From: Picocystis sp. L7
Taxonomy: Eukaryota > Chlorophyta > Picocystophyceae > Picocystales > Picocystaceae
Assembly (NCBI GenBank): GCA_020975725.1
Contig: QXJR01000028.1
Span: 558,001-622,000, forward strand
DNA: 64,000 nucleotides
Reading direction: 5' to 3'
The notes beneath the pieces were generated by a model. That model was given only the letters and a program-made list of their open reading frames with translations, was not told the DNA's origin and ran no database searches. Positions 33,201-43,863 of this stretch are shown one piece after another. A program made the translations under genes and the position numbers. The first letter of the stretch is position 1. Each line of letters opens with the position of its first letter.

Positions 33201-36200
33201 TATCGACTCTCGAGGACCACAACGGTCCAAAATGTCCTCGAAGGTACACGACCAAAACTTGGTCATGATCCCCTAGGAGTTCCACTTCTAACGGACCAAG
33301 GCTTAAGCAGGCTCAACATTTCATGCAATCGAGATTTGTACCAACGTCAGGAAAAGTCACTTCAGACAACATTACCATTTGTAATTTTGGCCGTTTAAAT
33401 TGGACACCAAGAAGTGCTAGATACCTAACGATTGATATAAACTATCATGTGGTCCAGACATATTGATAATAGTAAGAAAATGATTGTAATTAGCAAGCAT
33501 GGTACTTTGGTGGGCTTTCAAGTAAGACAATAAGAATAACAAACTAGATGTCTAGATCGGAGATAGTACGATTTAAAACACTACAATTCCGGGTTGAGAA
33601 GAAACTCAAGTGATGGGCACAATACAAACAAAGCTATATTAGTATCTTGTCTATCCCTCTACTATAGAAAGGAAACTATCAACACAGGGCTCCGGTAGAA
33701 TACAAAAGCTAGACTCACGAACATTCAAGGCACAAAAAGTTTGAAAATGAAACGAATCCGTGAAGGGGAAATTAGTTTTTCCTGAAAAGTAGGCGTTCCG
33801 CACTTTCGCAACGACTTGCGGCCACAAGTTGTTAGAAGACTAATGTGTATGGTGCACATAGAAAGATGTAAGTAGAAGCTCACGCAACTCCTTAAATGGA
33901 AGTGCGAAATTTGGCTTTGTTGGTACATTCACCGATCAAAGCGTACAGGATGCTTTCGACTTGGTGAATAGCAATATTGTCATTAAAATGTCACCTTCCA
34001 ATTGAGAATTGAGTTTGAATTATCAATATTTCGGGATGAATCTATGCCTGAAAGATCGGTTGCCCTCCAATTGACTCAAATGTTATTCGGCATTGATTGT
34101 AAAACGATGTTCGAGCACGTTGAAGACGAGGAGGACAATCTCGCTCTCACATCAGTCACTTTAAGGGATTCGGTGTCGATGACAATAACGACTAGACTGC
34201 GTATCTTGACCTTTCTCTTCATGTACAAAACATGGATATACAAGCGGGCTATCCTGAATACCTTTACCAATAAGAAATGGAAGAAGACCTTGAGTTTGTC
34301 CAAATCAGAACTGAGAAGTGCAGCGTATAAAGTTAAGCGAATTTCCTTGTGATTTATTTTTCAAATGTTGCAGTGAAGATCAAGATTTGTTAGAGGGTGA
34401 AGACATTGATCTTGCTCAATGATGATGATCTGACAATTTTCAAAAGGCTACGATAAGTTTTTGATCGAGAAGCCATATGTGCTAAGCACTTCTTGAGAAT
34501 AGGATTTGGGACTCGTAGGTCATTTTTGAGGATAAGGATGCTACGTGACCATGAAAGAAGCAAAATTTCACCAACTTAGAAAACGCAATACTGAGAATAT
34601 CCCGACGAGATTCAGGATGCTGGAGGTCGCATTGCATCCCATTCTATTAAACCATGAAATCTTTGAATTTCAAACATTGCATCGGGGCAACGAAAAACCA
34701 AAAATCCGCACAAGATACTTCTTCTATACTTTCAGTGTCAAGGTAATGTTAGCAACATTTAACATAGGAGATGTTGCCGGTTGTTGGTTCAATACATCTT
34801 TCTGCTTACTGCAATGTATGCGGTATTGACCAAGACAATATTAAGGAGTCCTCGTGAGCTATCGATGGAAACGTGTTTGCTCGCAAGATCCGGCAATTCA
34901 TGGAAGACCACCTTGATCCACACTACATACGTTGTCAAAAAAATAAGTTCAGTATTGGCTTCGCATTCATTGCGCGAGGTAGCTGAATCATCCGGTAGAA
35001 AGTATCGAGGAAAGTTGTTACCATCTCGGCCACTAGGGTCGATTACAAGGCTATGACTCACAAGGATGCTTTAAATCTTGCAGTGGTAGTGGATGACGTC
35101 GGATATGGACCACTGCGCATCACTCTACAAGATAACAATCCAAGCACAACATACTATACCAAGAATGCTTTCATTCTTTTCGGTACAAAACGCTTGTGAT
35201 CACTTGACAAATTGCCCGACAAGGTCGATGGGATCATTCAAGGTAAAAGCCACGTTGGAGATACTTGGCTTGCTGGCAATACGGACGATGTACGGAGGAG
35301 GGCGATGGGCCGTTCAAGCCCTAGCGCTTTGAATGTACAATTTTAAGGGGACCACCAACAAGAATGGATCGTGCAACTTCGGGGACCCCTTCGGCTCTAG
35401 CCTTCCTCGAAGGCCGATGCCCAAACCTCTTGTGAACGGCAACGACGAGGAGCAATCTTGGGTTAGAGAGAGATCCTAGGCAATCGATGTTCTCACCATT
35501 TGGCGGTGATCCACCCCACTTGTTATTTTCTAAGTGCGATTCACGAGTAAAGGAAGCTACCAACCCACGGCGGTAACAACAAGCAATGCCGTGCATCTCC
35601 TAGGAGTCCCATGGATTGAATTCTGCATTTTTTTTCGTGACACGTTCCCGCTTGCTAGATATCGGTCGTTACTCTACGATACGTGTCGAATTCGATCAGA
35701 AGTGCGAGCACGTCATGCTATCGAACAGTCCGGCAAAGGTTTAGGAGGAACGGTCTGCCACGTTGTGTATGGGCGATACATGGAGCGTGAGTGAGCCGGC
35801 CTTGACAACCGGGCGTTGCATTACCCATGCAACATTTAGTTGCTGCGTCAACCATTCGCACCACCTTGGTTGGCGTCATTGCGTAGTCCGATTTGTCTGG
35901 TGTTTCAAAGTTTAGCATGAATGTTATCGTTTGTGGCCATCTACGGAGTAAAGATTGGCTGTTGAAGGACCATCTTGGCTTGTTTGTGACCGACACGCAA
36001 GCGCAGTACTCAAAGTGCACTGCTGGCGAAAAGGCCTTTCTCGTCTATTGGTGGTTCACAATGGGGTCTGTGGCGAGTTAGGCTTTTCTCGTTCGCGGCG
36101 CTGTTGGTTGGTCAAGCGAAATGAGTTTTCCGCTTTGCCGCCCTTTGTTGCTTGCGTGTGATTGTGGAGTTTTGCTCCTGTTTCGGGACGAAGCATCACC

Positions 36201-37081
36201 ATCGTAGACCGTTCTATGTGTTTGTCGAAGCTGGGCGTGTGCATCGATCCTTCGATACTGCCAAGCTACCATAGTAGAGACAAGAAAAAGTGAGGCTTTG
36301 AAAGACGTGTTCTGTCCGACCAGGCCTAGGTTCGGGGAAATCTTTCGAATGCCTCGCTAACAGTTTGCGAAACCGCGTGCAATTGTCGCGGAATCGTTGG
36401 ACGAACCGCAACATCAGCTTCCAAGCAGGAGATCCTCACTTGCGTGTCTTCGGTTGTCTGCACGAAGGCACGGGTCCTTCAAGAGGTTTACACCTTCACG
36501 CGAAGCCACCGTAAGCCGTGCAGTGCGTCTCGATGCTGAAGCTCTAGAGTTTGGCTTCCAGACGCGGGAAAGAAACGCTCAATCCTCGCATGCAGGCCCG
36601 TGTGTTCTTCATGCTGGTTGGCCTTGAAGCCTCGCATCGTCCTCCCTTTTCCGGTGGTGCTGTTGGAATCGACGAATATTCGTTCATGGTAGATGTTTCC
36701 TCCTTAGACTAGCAACCGTTGCTTTTCGAAGATCAAGCGCAACAACCTATGTGATGCGAATTCTTTTCCGCTCACATCATCGCCAAGCCCTCCCAGAAAA
36801 CTGCAGATACACTTTCAAGCGACCCTGCAATGTAACGAGGAGAAAAACCCGCTCGGAGGAGAGAGACGTGCTTCGCGGTTTCGTGCAGGCACATACCGTT
36901 GGCACGACACGTTGCAGTTTTGCACATGGATGTTCTCTATGCATCGATCGAATTCTCGCGGCCCAAACCAACCCGCATACTTGTCCCAGGCACATCCGTC
37001 TTGTAGGAAGGCAAAGGCAGAGGGAACGACCGTAATATTATCCATTCTTTACAAGATTCGGAAACGCTGAAGTACGTTCCT
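30205..37081. other. Large gene-free AT-rich region
   Basis: Almost 7 kb without a recognisable gene. Open frames of 90-126 codons occur at 32348-32728, 34002-34352 and 34545-34829 on the plus strand, but they are Ile/Lys/Asn/Ser-rich, lack domains and have no GC-rich start, so I leave them uncalled. One member of the dispersed repeat family lies at about 33050-33330. From about 35.3 to 37 kb GC content rises to roughly half with no coding signal I can trust. No reverse transcriptase or transposase motif was recognised. Confidence 0.5.
33050..33330 (+). repeat. Dispersed repeat family, copy C
   Basis: Plus-strand copy matching the reverse complement of 16441-16760 over about 270 bp in alternating conserved blocks (GCCACCTTCGTACTTGTGTA near the start, GGCGGCGTCATCGATCGCCG in the middle, GCTTAAGCAGGCTCAAC at the end). 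Substantial divergence implies old copies. Confidence 0.65.
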
Positions 37082-38080
37082 TCAGTCTTGCAGGCTCACC
37101 CCCTCCGGAGGTCGTGTAAAATCGTCCTTTGGGACAACCGGATGCTTGGAGAAGGGATTCTTGTCAGTTTTCTTCATGCTCGCAAAGGTATGGTTCACAT
37201 GGCTGTGACAAGCTTCGTCGGCGCGAATCACTTCGATGACGTCCCGCATGGTGGCGGTTTCGGGCAGCTGCCAGTACTTCAAAGCCACATCGGGTACTTT
37301 GCGATTCACAAAATCTGGAAGGACGCCCGAGTCGATGTCATGAAGTAGGTGCGTGTAGGTTCTCACTGCTTCCTCTTCCAAGTACCCGACGAATCTGTGG
37401 CAGATTTTCGGCGAGAGTATGTACGACAAGAAGAACAAGTTGAAGAACACGCCCTGCGCCCCCAGGACGGCGAGGCGAAAGAGTGGTCCACCTTTACGGA
37501 TCTCCAGGAAGGTCAGGAGGTGCATCCTTTCGTTTTCCGCTTCTTCCAAGAGCGTGTGGATCCATCCGTTGTCCCGTTTCATCCTTCTCAAGCTTTCCAT
37601 GTGACGAAGCATCCCCGCCACCATACCGGGCACGCCGGCCACGGTTTCCAGGAACAGGCATCTGCGTATCCAGTGAGCCTCGGTCATGTGTTGCTGTGGC
37701 TTGTACCCAGTGAATTGATCGAACAGTTTACGCATGGTTTGGACCAAGGTGAAAGCCGTCTTATCTCTGAGTCCTTTGGGAGGTCGGTGTGCTAGCTTGA
37801 TATCGAGTTCTTCTTTGCTGTACATGGGTTGGGCCAAGAAATAAGTGTCGGCTGCCAGGGATCGCTTGAGTCCCGGATGCATGGCCGGTGCATTGGGTTC
37901 ACCTGCTTCGGCGGTGGAATCTCTGGCTTGGGTGGAGAAATTCCTCCACATGGGCACTGCTGTTGTGCGTGCCACACCCGTCATGCCTGGGACGTGGTTC
38001 TGGGCCACTGGCCACATCTCGATCCCAGCGCGGCTCCTGGCCGCCGCCAGCACTTGGATCCCCACCTCCCATCGTTTCAT
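37082..38080 (-). CDS. AOX: Alternative oxidase, mitochondrial
   Basis: Cyanide-insensitive ubiquinol oxidase on the matrix face of the inner mitochondrial membrane. The 332-residue protein starts with a basic, Ala/Arg-rich presequence (about 50 residues, including VARTTAVPMWRNFSTQAR). The four-helix di-iron core follows, with all ligand motifs: LFLETVAGVPG, EEAENERMHL, YLEEEAVRTYTH and RADEACHSHVNH. No cysteine precedes the RRCLFLET motif, so the regulatory N-terminal Cys of angiosperm AOX is absent. Length and motifs suggest an active enzyme. The 5' end faces the U-type cyclin across a long GC-rich spacer that contains a foldback element. Confidence 0.96.
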   Translation of the reverse strand: MKRWEVGIQVLAAARSRAGIEMWPVAQNHVPGMTGVARTTAVPMWRNFSTQARDSTAEAGEPNAPAMHPGLKRSLAADTYFLAQPMYSKEELDIKLAHRPPKGLRDKTAFTLVQTMRKLFDQFTGYKPQQHMTEAHWIRRCLFLETVAGVPGMVAGMLRHMESLRRMKRDNGWIHTLLEEAENERMHLLTFLEIRKGGPLFRLAVLGAQGVFFNLFFLSYILSPKICHRFVGYLEEEAVRTYTHLLHDIDSGVLPDFVNRKVPDVALKYWQLPETATMRDVIEVIRADEACHSHVNHTFASMKKTDKNPFSKHPVVPKDDFTRPPEGVSLQD

Positions 38081-38376
38081 GACGTCTTTCTCGCGTCAGG
38101 ATGTGTTTCCACGTCCTTGGTTTGGCCCTGTTTCCTTCGATCCGTCCGCCGCGTGCGACGGTTGTCTTTCGGGGGTCGGTGTGGAAGGTTCTCAGGTACG
38201 GTCGACGTGGGGGCCTCCTCCTCAACCCAAAGGGGGGGGGTCCTACCCACTCTGTCCCATCCCATCCCCTCGTTCGGTTGGGCGATCCCTTCCATCCACC
38301 CGATCGATCGGATCCGACCCATCGGGTGGAGACAACCCATCCCGTTACCAGACCCCGTTCGGTTCCCCCCCCCCCC

Positions 38377-38502
38377 GGAAGCGACTGAAAAATGGTCCCC
38401 CAAGGGGCTGAATTTCGGCCCCCCCCTCCAGATGCACTTTGGAACAGATGCACCCCACTCGATCGACTTAACCCATTGTTTACGAAGGGAAGACGGGGAC
38501 AA
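38377..38502 (+). repeat. Left terminal inverted repeat of the foldback element
   Basis: Pairs with the reverse complement of 38961-39092 across the whole arm; the internal C-run length differs between the arms. Confidence 0.8.
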
Positions 38503-38960
38503 TCGAAAAGAACGGAACGGCCACAAACAAGAAGGTCGATTCGAAACCAACAAAATCGTCTGAAAGTCCCTGCTATGGGTCATGCATCACGTGGCCCATT
38601 TGGAAGCGAATTGTACATCACGTGCTCCGAAAAAGGGATGCAACATGGAGGAGTGGCAACGTGAACTTGCAGACGTCTTGTCATGGAACCACCACGTGAG
38701 GCTTCGAGACGCTTTCAACGCGGCATCCTTGAGATCACATGAAGATCGTCTTGCATTTGTAGTGCGCAAGATTGGGAAATGTTTTGTACATCCATTTTGT
38801 TCTCCCATGAAGAACCTAGAAGGGAGGAAAACTTGCATCAACGGTGCCCAGAGACGGAAGTGAATGACCTCGTGATCACCCACTAGGTTTATTTTCGTTG
38901 CTCAGACCCACGTTCTTCCCCGTTCCTATCGTTTCTTGCATGGCAGTTCCGTCCCTCTTC

Positions 38961-39092
38961 TTGTTTCCCCGTCTTCCCTATGTAAACACTGGGTTAAGTC
39001 GATCGAGTGGGGTGCATCTGTTCCAAAGTGCATCTGTAGGGGGGGGGGGACCGAAATTCAGCCCCTTGGGGGACCATTTTTCAGTCGCTTCC
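38961..39092 (-). repeat. Right terminal inverted repeat of the foldback element
   Basis: Reverse complement matches 38377-38502 almost base for base; the inner end is near TTGTTTCCCCGTCTTCCC. Confidence 0.8.
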
Positions 39093-40745
39093 CCCCCCCC
39101 CCCTCGGGACACGGTCCTTTGCGCCGACGGATCTCGATCGCAGCGATCGGAACCAGATACAAGGCGGTCAAGCGTGCATTCGCGTCGTGAAGCGAAGAGG
39201 ACGGGCCGACGTCGTGGGTGGCATCAGGGTCGAGGAAGGAAGGAAACGAACGAACGAGGGGGTCCGTCCGCGTTTCCCTGGTCCGCCTTCGGTTCGATTC
39301 GTGGCACGTCTTGAAAGGCGGAAACCAACCGATCTTCGGGGTTCCGTTCCAAGAAGCGTTGCTGGAAAAGGGGGGTCCGCACGAACCCTCGAAGCGCAGG
39401 TGGAAGACATGGACCCGAACGTGCCGGACGTAGGGAGGGACATGGATGAACGCGATGCGCAGGATTCGTGCTCCGCGGTGGATCATCGATTCCATCCACG
39501 AACCAGAGGGGTCGATCTCGACGCCGTGGATCGTACGAGAGGCCCGAACGCACGCCCAAACGTCCGATCGAGACGGAATGCACGTTTCTCTCCCGATCCC
39601 CATTCCTTTCCCGACGCGGACCCGAGGGTCTCCATCGCGCGCACGCGCTCGGGCAACGTCCGGATGTGCAGCAGGAATCCCTTCGATCGGTCCCACCGTG
39701 CCTTTGGTTGGGTGCGCGTGCCATCGCACCTGGACGTGGTGCATTGCTTCCCGTCCACAGGCAGGTTCGTGGGTGTGGTAGGGATCGCTTCGACTTTCGA
39801 TCTGCAGTTTCGCTCGTCGTTTCTTTTGGGATCGGGGTGCGTGTGCGTGCCTTCCCACGAGGTTCGATTCCTGTCCGTGCGATGGTTTCCATCCTTCCTG
39901 GACCGTTGGATCTGTGGGGGAGGACAACGGATGGGTGGGGATCCAGGGAAGACCTTCCGGGTGACGATCCGATCCGATCCGGGTACGTTCCCTTCTCGTG
40001 GGTGGGACTGGACCGGACGGATGGGGGACCTTCCTTCCTGGAGAGAAACCCCCTTCGTTCGGGCGAGGAGGGGGGAACAAGGGGAGGGATCCAACGGATC
40101 GTTCGTCTCTCCACCCCCCACAACCCATCCCCATGGGTCTGGTCTGGATGCAGCCCCACTCGTTGGACTGTGGTGCTCAGATAAAAAGGGACACACCCAG
40201 GTGGCGGTGCAGGACATGGATCCAAAGACGCATCCACGTGAGGATCAACAAGGACAGACGACGGGAAGGAACGTCATGGACCTGTTGGAAGAAAGGGTGC
40301 GTGCATCGAAACGAAACGGGCGATAACACACACACGCGCACACAATGGGAAGGGAAGGGCGGATCCAACACCAGCACCAACGAACGTGTTCGTGGGAAGC
40401 GAAAGACGACGAGTTGGACACGAACATGGAAACAAATCCGTAGCAAAGGAGGTAGGATGTCGTCCATGGAAGAGAAACACCCTCTCGACCACGAGTGGAA
40501 ACGTGGATGCGAAGCGAAGACTGCCTCCCTGTTCCACTTCGACTCGTGCTGCGTTCGACAGATGAAAATCGACGGACGCAACGGAACTAGCTCTGCAGAA
40601 CCAACATGAACACAAACGAAAGTTGAAGCGTCCCGAGAGAAGCGAAATCCTCCCAAGCAAGCACACTGCGCTCGAACGCGGACGGCTCGTTGGTGCGAAC
40701 ACAAGACGAAAATGTACTGACGGTGCTTTTGCTTCGTGTTAACAG

Positions 40746-41339
40746 GGATGGGATGAAAGCCATGATGTCCCTCTGGTTCTCACCTTGGTCGGTGGTGCAG
40801 TCGAAAGAATCGTGCAACGAAATGAACGAGCGGGGGCTGTCCAACCGATGGATGGACCGGGACGTATGCACCTTTTTTTCTGCAATAAAGCACCTAGTAT
40901 TAGTGTAGAAATGTATTTGGAAAGAGTGTACAGATATGCACCCTGTAGTCCAGCTTGCTTTCTGTATACCTACATATTTTTGGACAGGCTGGTGAAGAAG
41001 TGTCCAGGATTGCGAGTTAGCAACCAGAATGCACATCGTCTGCTCATAAGTGGCGTGGTTCTGGCCGCTAAATTTTTAGATGATCGTCAGTACAGTAACG
41101 TGCACTATGCCAAAGTTGGTGGTATCTGCACAAAGGAGTTGAATATGCTGGAGTTGGAAATGCTGCGCCAACTGGATTTCAGCCTCTTTGTGCAGCCACA
41201 GCTCCTGAATCAGTACTTGATGTACCTCTTTGAATCTCCAAAAGCCATGTCATTTAGAGCTCACCTAGACCACAGAGCTTCCAAGCCTCTGCCTGCCAAG
41301 AGCAGTCTGGTAGGAACCGTTGGAGTCAACGCACCTTAA
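40746..41339 (+). CDS. P/U-type cyclin (PHO80-like); 5' exon not resolved
   Basis: Plant P/U-type cyclins are related to yeast PHO80 and partner CDKA-like kinases in nutrient-linked cell-cycle control. The frame opens immediately after a good 3' splice site (TTGCTTCGTGTTAACAG, ending 40745). It reads GWDESHDVPLVLTLVGGAVERIVQRNE, then ISVEMYLERVYRYAPCSPACF, LDRLVKKCPG, NAHRLLISGVVLAAKFLDD and YAKVGGICTKELNMLELEML, all canonical for the family. The 197 codons present cover the whole cyclin fold. No ATG is available in this exon before the fold, so a first exon upstream is required; one candidate encodes MDLLEER at 40276-40296. The stop is 109 bp from the end of the convergent PGP synthase gene. 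Confidence 0.85.
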   Translation, partial: GWDESHDVPLVLTLVGGAVERIVQRNERAGAVQPMDGPGRMHLFFCNKAPSISVEMYLERVYRYAPCSPACFLYTYIFLDRLVKKCPGLRVSNQNAHRLLISGVVLAAKFLDDRQYSNVHYAKVGGICTKELNMLELEMLRQLDFSLFVQPQLLNQYLMYLFESPKAMSFRAHLDHRASKPLPAKSSLVGTVGVNAP

Positions 41340-41448
41340 ACTATTGAACAAGCACCTTCAAGATTTCACTCATGACCCGTACCTTGATTTGTCACCTTTG
41401 TAGTGGGAACGAAGAAGAGGATGAGATTTGTCAAAGCAAAGGGTCTCC

Positions 41449-42234
41449 TCACGGGTTAATGAATTTTAAAAATATCACACAGTAGGAGACCAGCGACCAA
41501 AGGGCCAACATGGCAGATGCATAGAGCATTCCAACTCCCAGCTGTACTGCAGGAAAGTCTACGTGGAAATCCCTAAAGATCAGCAGTAGTGTTAATGCGA
41601 CCATCTGTGTGGCTGTCTTCCACTTTCCTAGCGAACTCACCGCAACTGCATTGTGCGCATCTCCTCCAGAAGCAGCAGCCCATTCTCTGAGAGCGGACAT
41701 TGTTATTTCTCTGCCAACGATGACTGCCGCAGGCACTGGGATGATGTAGTTGGCAATTCCAAGCGGCGGATTGCTGCAGAGCACAACCAATGCTGTCGCA
41801 ACCATCAGTTTGTCTGCCACTGGGTCTAGGAACGCTCCGAACTTGGAAACAAGATTCATTTTCCTCGCAAGGTATCCATCCAGCCAGTCCGTGATGCTTG
41901 CAGCGATGAAAATTGCTGCACTTGTCGTTGCTGAGTACTTGAATGGGTAGTAAAACGCCGCTGCAAACACCGGAATCGCGGCAACACGAGCAACAGTGAG
42001 GATGGTCGGCAAGGTGAGTGAGTTGGAACTTCCTGGAGTGGCCTTAGTCACGCACATGCGTTTTCTCGGCACGTGTTCACCCACTCCGACCCTTCCTACC
42101 CTTCTCCTGATCCCATATGTCGAGCGTGTAGTTGGTTGTCGGCATGTCCACGCACAGGTTACCAGCATGTTGGACCTGGTTCGGCGTGTTTCGGCGGCCT
42201 CAATCCCCTCGAAACCACCCACCCGCAGGGTCAT
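41449..42234 (-). CDS. CDP-diacylglycerol-glycerol-3-phosphate 3-phosphatidyltransferase (PGP synthase), bacterial/organelle type
   Basis: Makes phosphatidylglycerol phosphate, the precursor of phosphatidylglycerol and cardiolipin. The 261-residue protein has a basic, hydroxylated N-terminal extension of about 70 residues (Thr/Arg/Ser-rich, TCRQPTTRSTYGIRRRVGR) consistent with plastid or mitochondrial import. The CDP-alcohol phosphotransferase signature is complete: DWLDGYLARKMNLVSKFGAF followed by LDPVADK. Several transmembrane helices follow, including VALTLLLIF and the last LYASAMLALWSLVSYCVIF. Plants make dually targeted PGP1 of the same type. Minor doubt: other CDP-alcohol enzymes share the signature, but the NLVSKFGAFLDPVADKLMVA wording is PgsA-like. 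Confidence 0.92.
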   Translation of the reverse strand: MTLRVGGFEGIEAAETRRTRSNMLVTCAWTCRQPTTRSTYGIRRRVGRVGVGEHVPRKRMCVTKATPGSSNSLTLPTILTVARVAAIPVFAAAFYYPFKYSATTSAAIFIAASITDWLDGYLARKMNLVSKFGAFLDPVADKLMVATALVVLCSNPPLGIANYIIPVPAAVIVGREITMSALREWAAASGGDAHNAVAVSSLGKWKTATQMVALTLLLIFRDFHVDFPAVQLGVGMLYASAMLALWSLVSYCVIFLKFINP

Positions 42235-43863
42235 GGGCGGGATCGTTCCAATGGTCTAGGATCTTTTGCCCTTTCTACGTCAACCTTGTCGGGGTTCAAC
42301 CGATGGATAAGGGAAGCTTGGAAAACATTATGAATCGGACGCACTCCCAGATCCACCGACCCATCCGGGTATGATCAGCGACGAGAAACACCGAGGTCAC
42401 AAACACAAACATGCAACGGGACCCACTCGTTGGATTGCATGTACGCCGATGAGCCTCGTGACAAGCCCATGTAATGAAATCTCATCGTTGGATCGTCTCC
42501 ACACGGGTTCATAGACTAGGCAAGGTATCGGTCTCAATGTTGGTGGGATGAGGACAACGCGCATTTCTTCAACAAACACGGCAAATTAGGGCTTCGTGTA
42601 CCGCTTGCATATGTACGTCCTGCGCATTGCCGAATGTGGAAAATCCGCCAAGTCGTTGAATGGCATTCAACTAGTAAGAGTACCAGTTAGACCCACAATG
42701 CTCAATGCGACGAAAAAGCGTGGATTTGCATTCCTTCGACATCATCCTGTCTTGGTAAAAGAATGAAAAAATGATAGGACGCTCCATACCTCGTTGAACC
42801 TATGCAAAAATTACCTTGTGTTTCAACGATAGATTACACGATCAATTTAACGCCACGGTTGAAGCGTGTACAAAATCATGTGGGTTGAAGCGCACAAGAA
42901 GAATCCATTACCCAACATGGAAAGATAGTATGATTCCGTCGCTTTTAATCTAAACTAGGTTGATACTCCTCACATTTCCAAGCGTCATAAGTCCGACCCA
43001 ATCTTTCAACAAGCATGCAACGATTGCTTGGTTGTGTGCTTTGACCAGGAAAAGCATCACATGGAGTTTTGATGAATGATCGCATTGATGCAATCCAAAA
43101 TGCAAGAATCAAGACATAAAAAGCCCACTTGTGGACAATTAGGCGCCCACACCAGATGTGCTAGTAATTAGGAGATGGTTGAAAATCTTGCGAGAGGGGC
43201 AACGGTGGACGTCCAAGAAACGTGGGAAGGTTGTGCTTCTATGCCCTTGACAACAGGCATGCCAAGAGCTCCTTCCCAAACACAGAAGAATGAAGGACTC
43301 GTAGCCATAGTGGGGACGGAACAAATGTGAGAGTTGATGTCGAAACTATCGAAAATATTGGCTTAGTAAAGCAACTGAGCATCAGATCTATGCTTTAGTA
43401 GAAACGCAAATGTAAACTTGTAACAATTGTAAAAAGGAAAGTTGCATGAAATTGGGATTGCGACTTCATCGGGTTTCCAGGTGGCAAAGTCAAGTTATAC
43501 ATTGGATCCAGAGGATTGCGTTTCCATCCTTCCCCAACATCCTATAACACCTTTGATATGAACTAACATCCAATCAACTTGTAGGTTGGCATCGTTTGAA
43601 TGCAAGGTCAGCACTCACCGCTGTCATTAGAGAGCTTGGATTTCCATCGTGCTTGTAAACAATCTATCTTCATAGGGGACCCATAGCTCCTAGCTTAGTG
43701 CAAAGTTTGCCACATCTTCTTGGGTAAGTTGCATAGCGATGGTTCCAAACACTCTTTCAACCCATGTTTATATGCAGCAGGATGGCGAGCTGAGGGTGCT
43801 GGGACTTGAGGATGATCCACTAGCTTACCAAAGCTAGCATGCGGCTGTATTGTACCTGAAAAC
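42235..43863. other. Spacer between PGP synthase and acetylornithine aminotransferase
   Basis: The first 150 bp are GC-rich and should hold the PGP synthase promoter. The rest is AT-rich with only short frames and no recognisable gene, RNA or repeat. The aminotransferase 3' UTR would lie at the right-hand end. Confidence 0.5.

Larger units (their letters stand above)
38377..39092. mobile_element. Foldback/MITE-like element with about 130-bp terminal inverted repeats, flanked by C-runs
   Basis: The left arm (38377 to about 38502) and right arm (about 38961-39092) are near-perfect inverted repeats beginning GGAAGCGACTGAAAAATGG, then a CCCCCAAGGGG palindrome, a poly-C run, and the block CAGATGCACTTTGGAACAG. 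They differ by only a few bases and small indels, so the insertion is young. The 460-bp interior has no transposase or plausible gene. Poly-C tracts of about 12-13 bases abut both outer ends (about 38364-38376 and 39091-39103), so it either inserted into a C-run or duplicated one. A non-autonomous DNA element is inferred. Confidence 0.75.
38081..40745. promoter_or_regulatory. GC-rich spacer between alternative oxidase and the U-type cyclin
   Basis: About 2.7 kb between divergent genes. It contains a foldback element (38377-39092) and then 1.6 kb of GC-rich DNA that is open in several frames on both strands (up to 379 codons), all Arg/Pro/Ser-rich with no domain. The first exon of the cyclin must lie here; a candidate is the ATG at 40276 followed by GTGCGT at about 40297, but this is weak. 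Confidence 0.45.

Noticed and set aside
32348-34829. Three plus-strand frames of 94-126 codons in the AT-rich desert
   Set aside because: No domain, no homology I recognise and no supporting start context; such lengths are expected by chance in this much sequence.
35042-35200. Short plus-strand stretch with protein-like codon order in the gene-free region
   Set aside because: Only about 50 codons, no start codon of its own beyond an internal ATG, and no recognisable family.
39187-40326. 379-codon plus-strand frame and 240-360-codon antisense frames upstream of the cyclin
   Set aside because: Several frames are open at once because stop codons are rare in GC-rich DNA; no domain, and codon use does not match the neighbouring genes.
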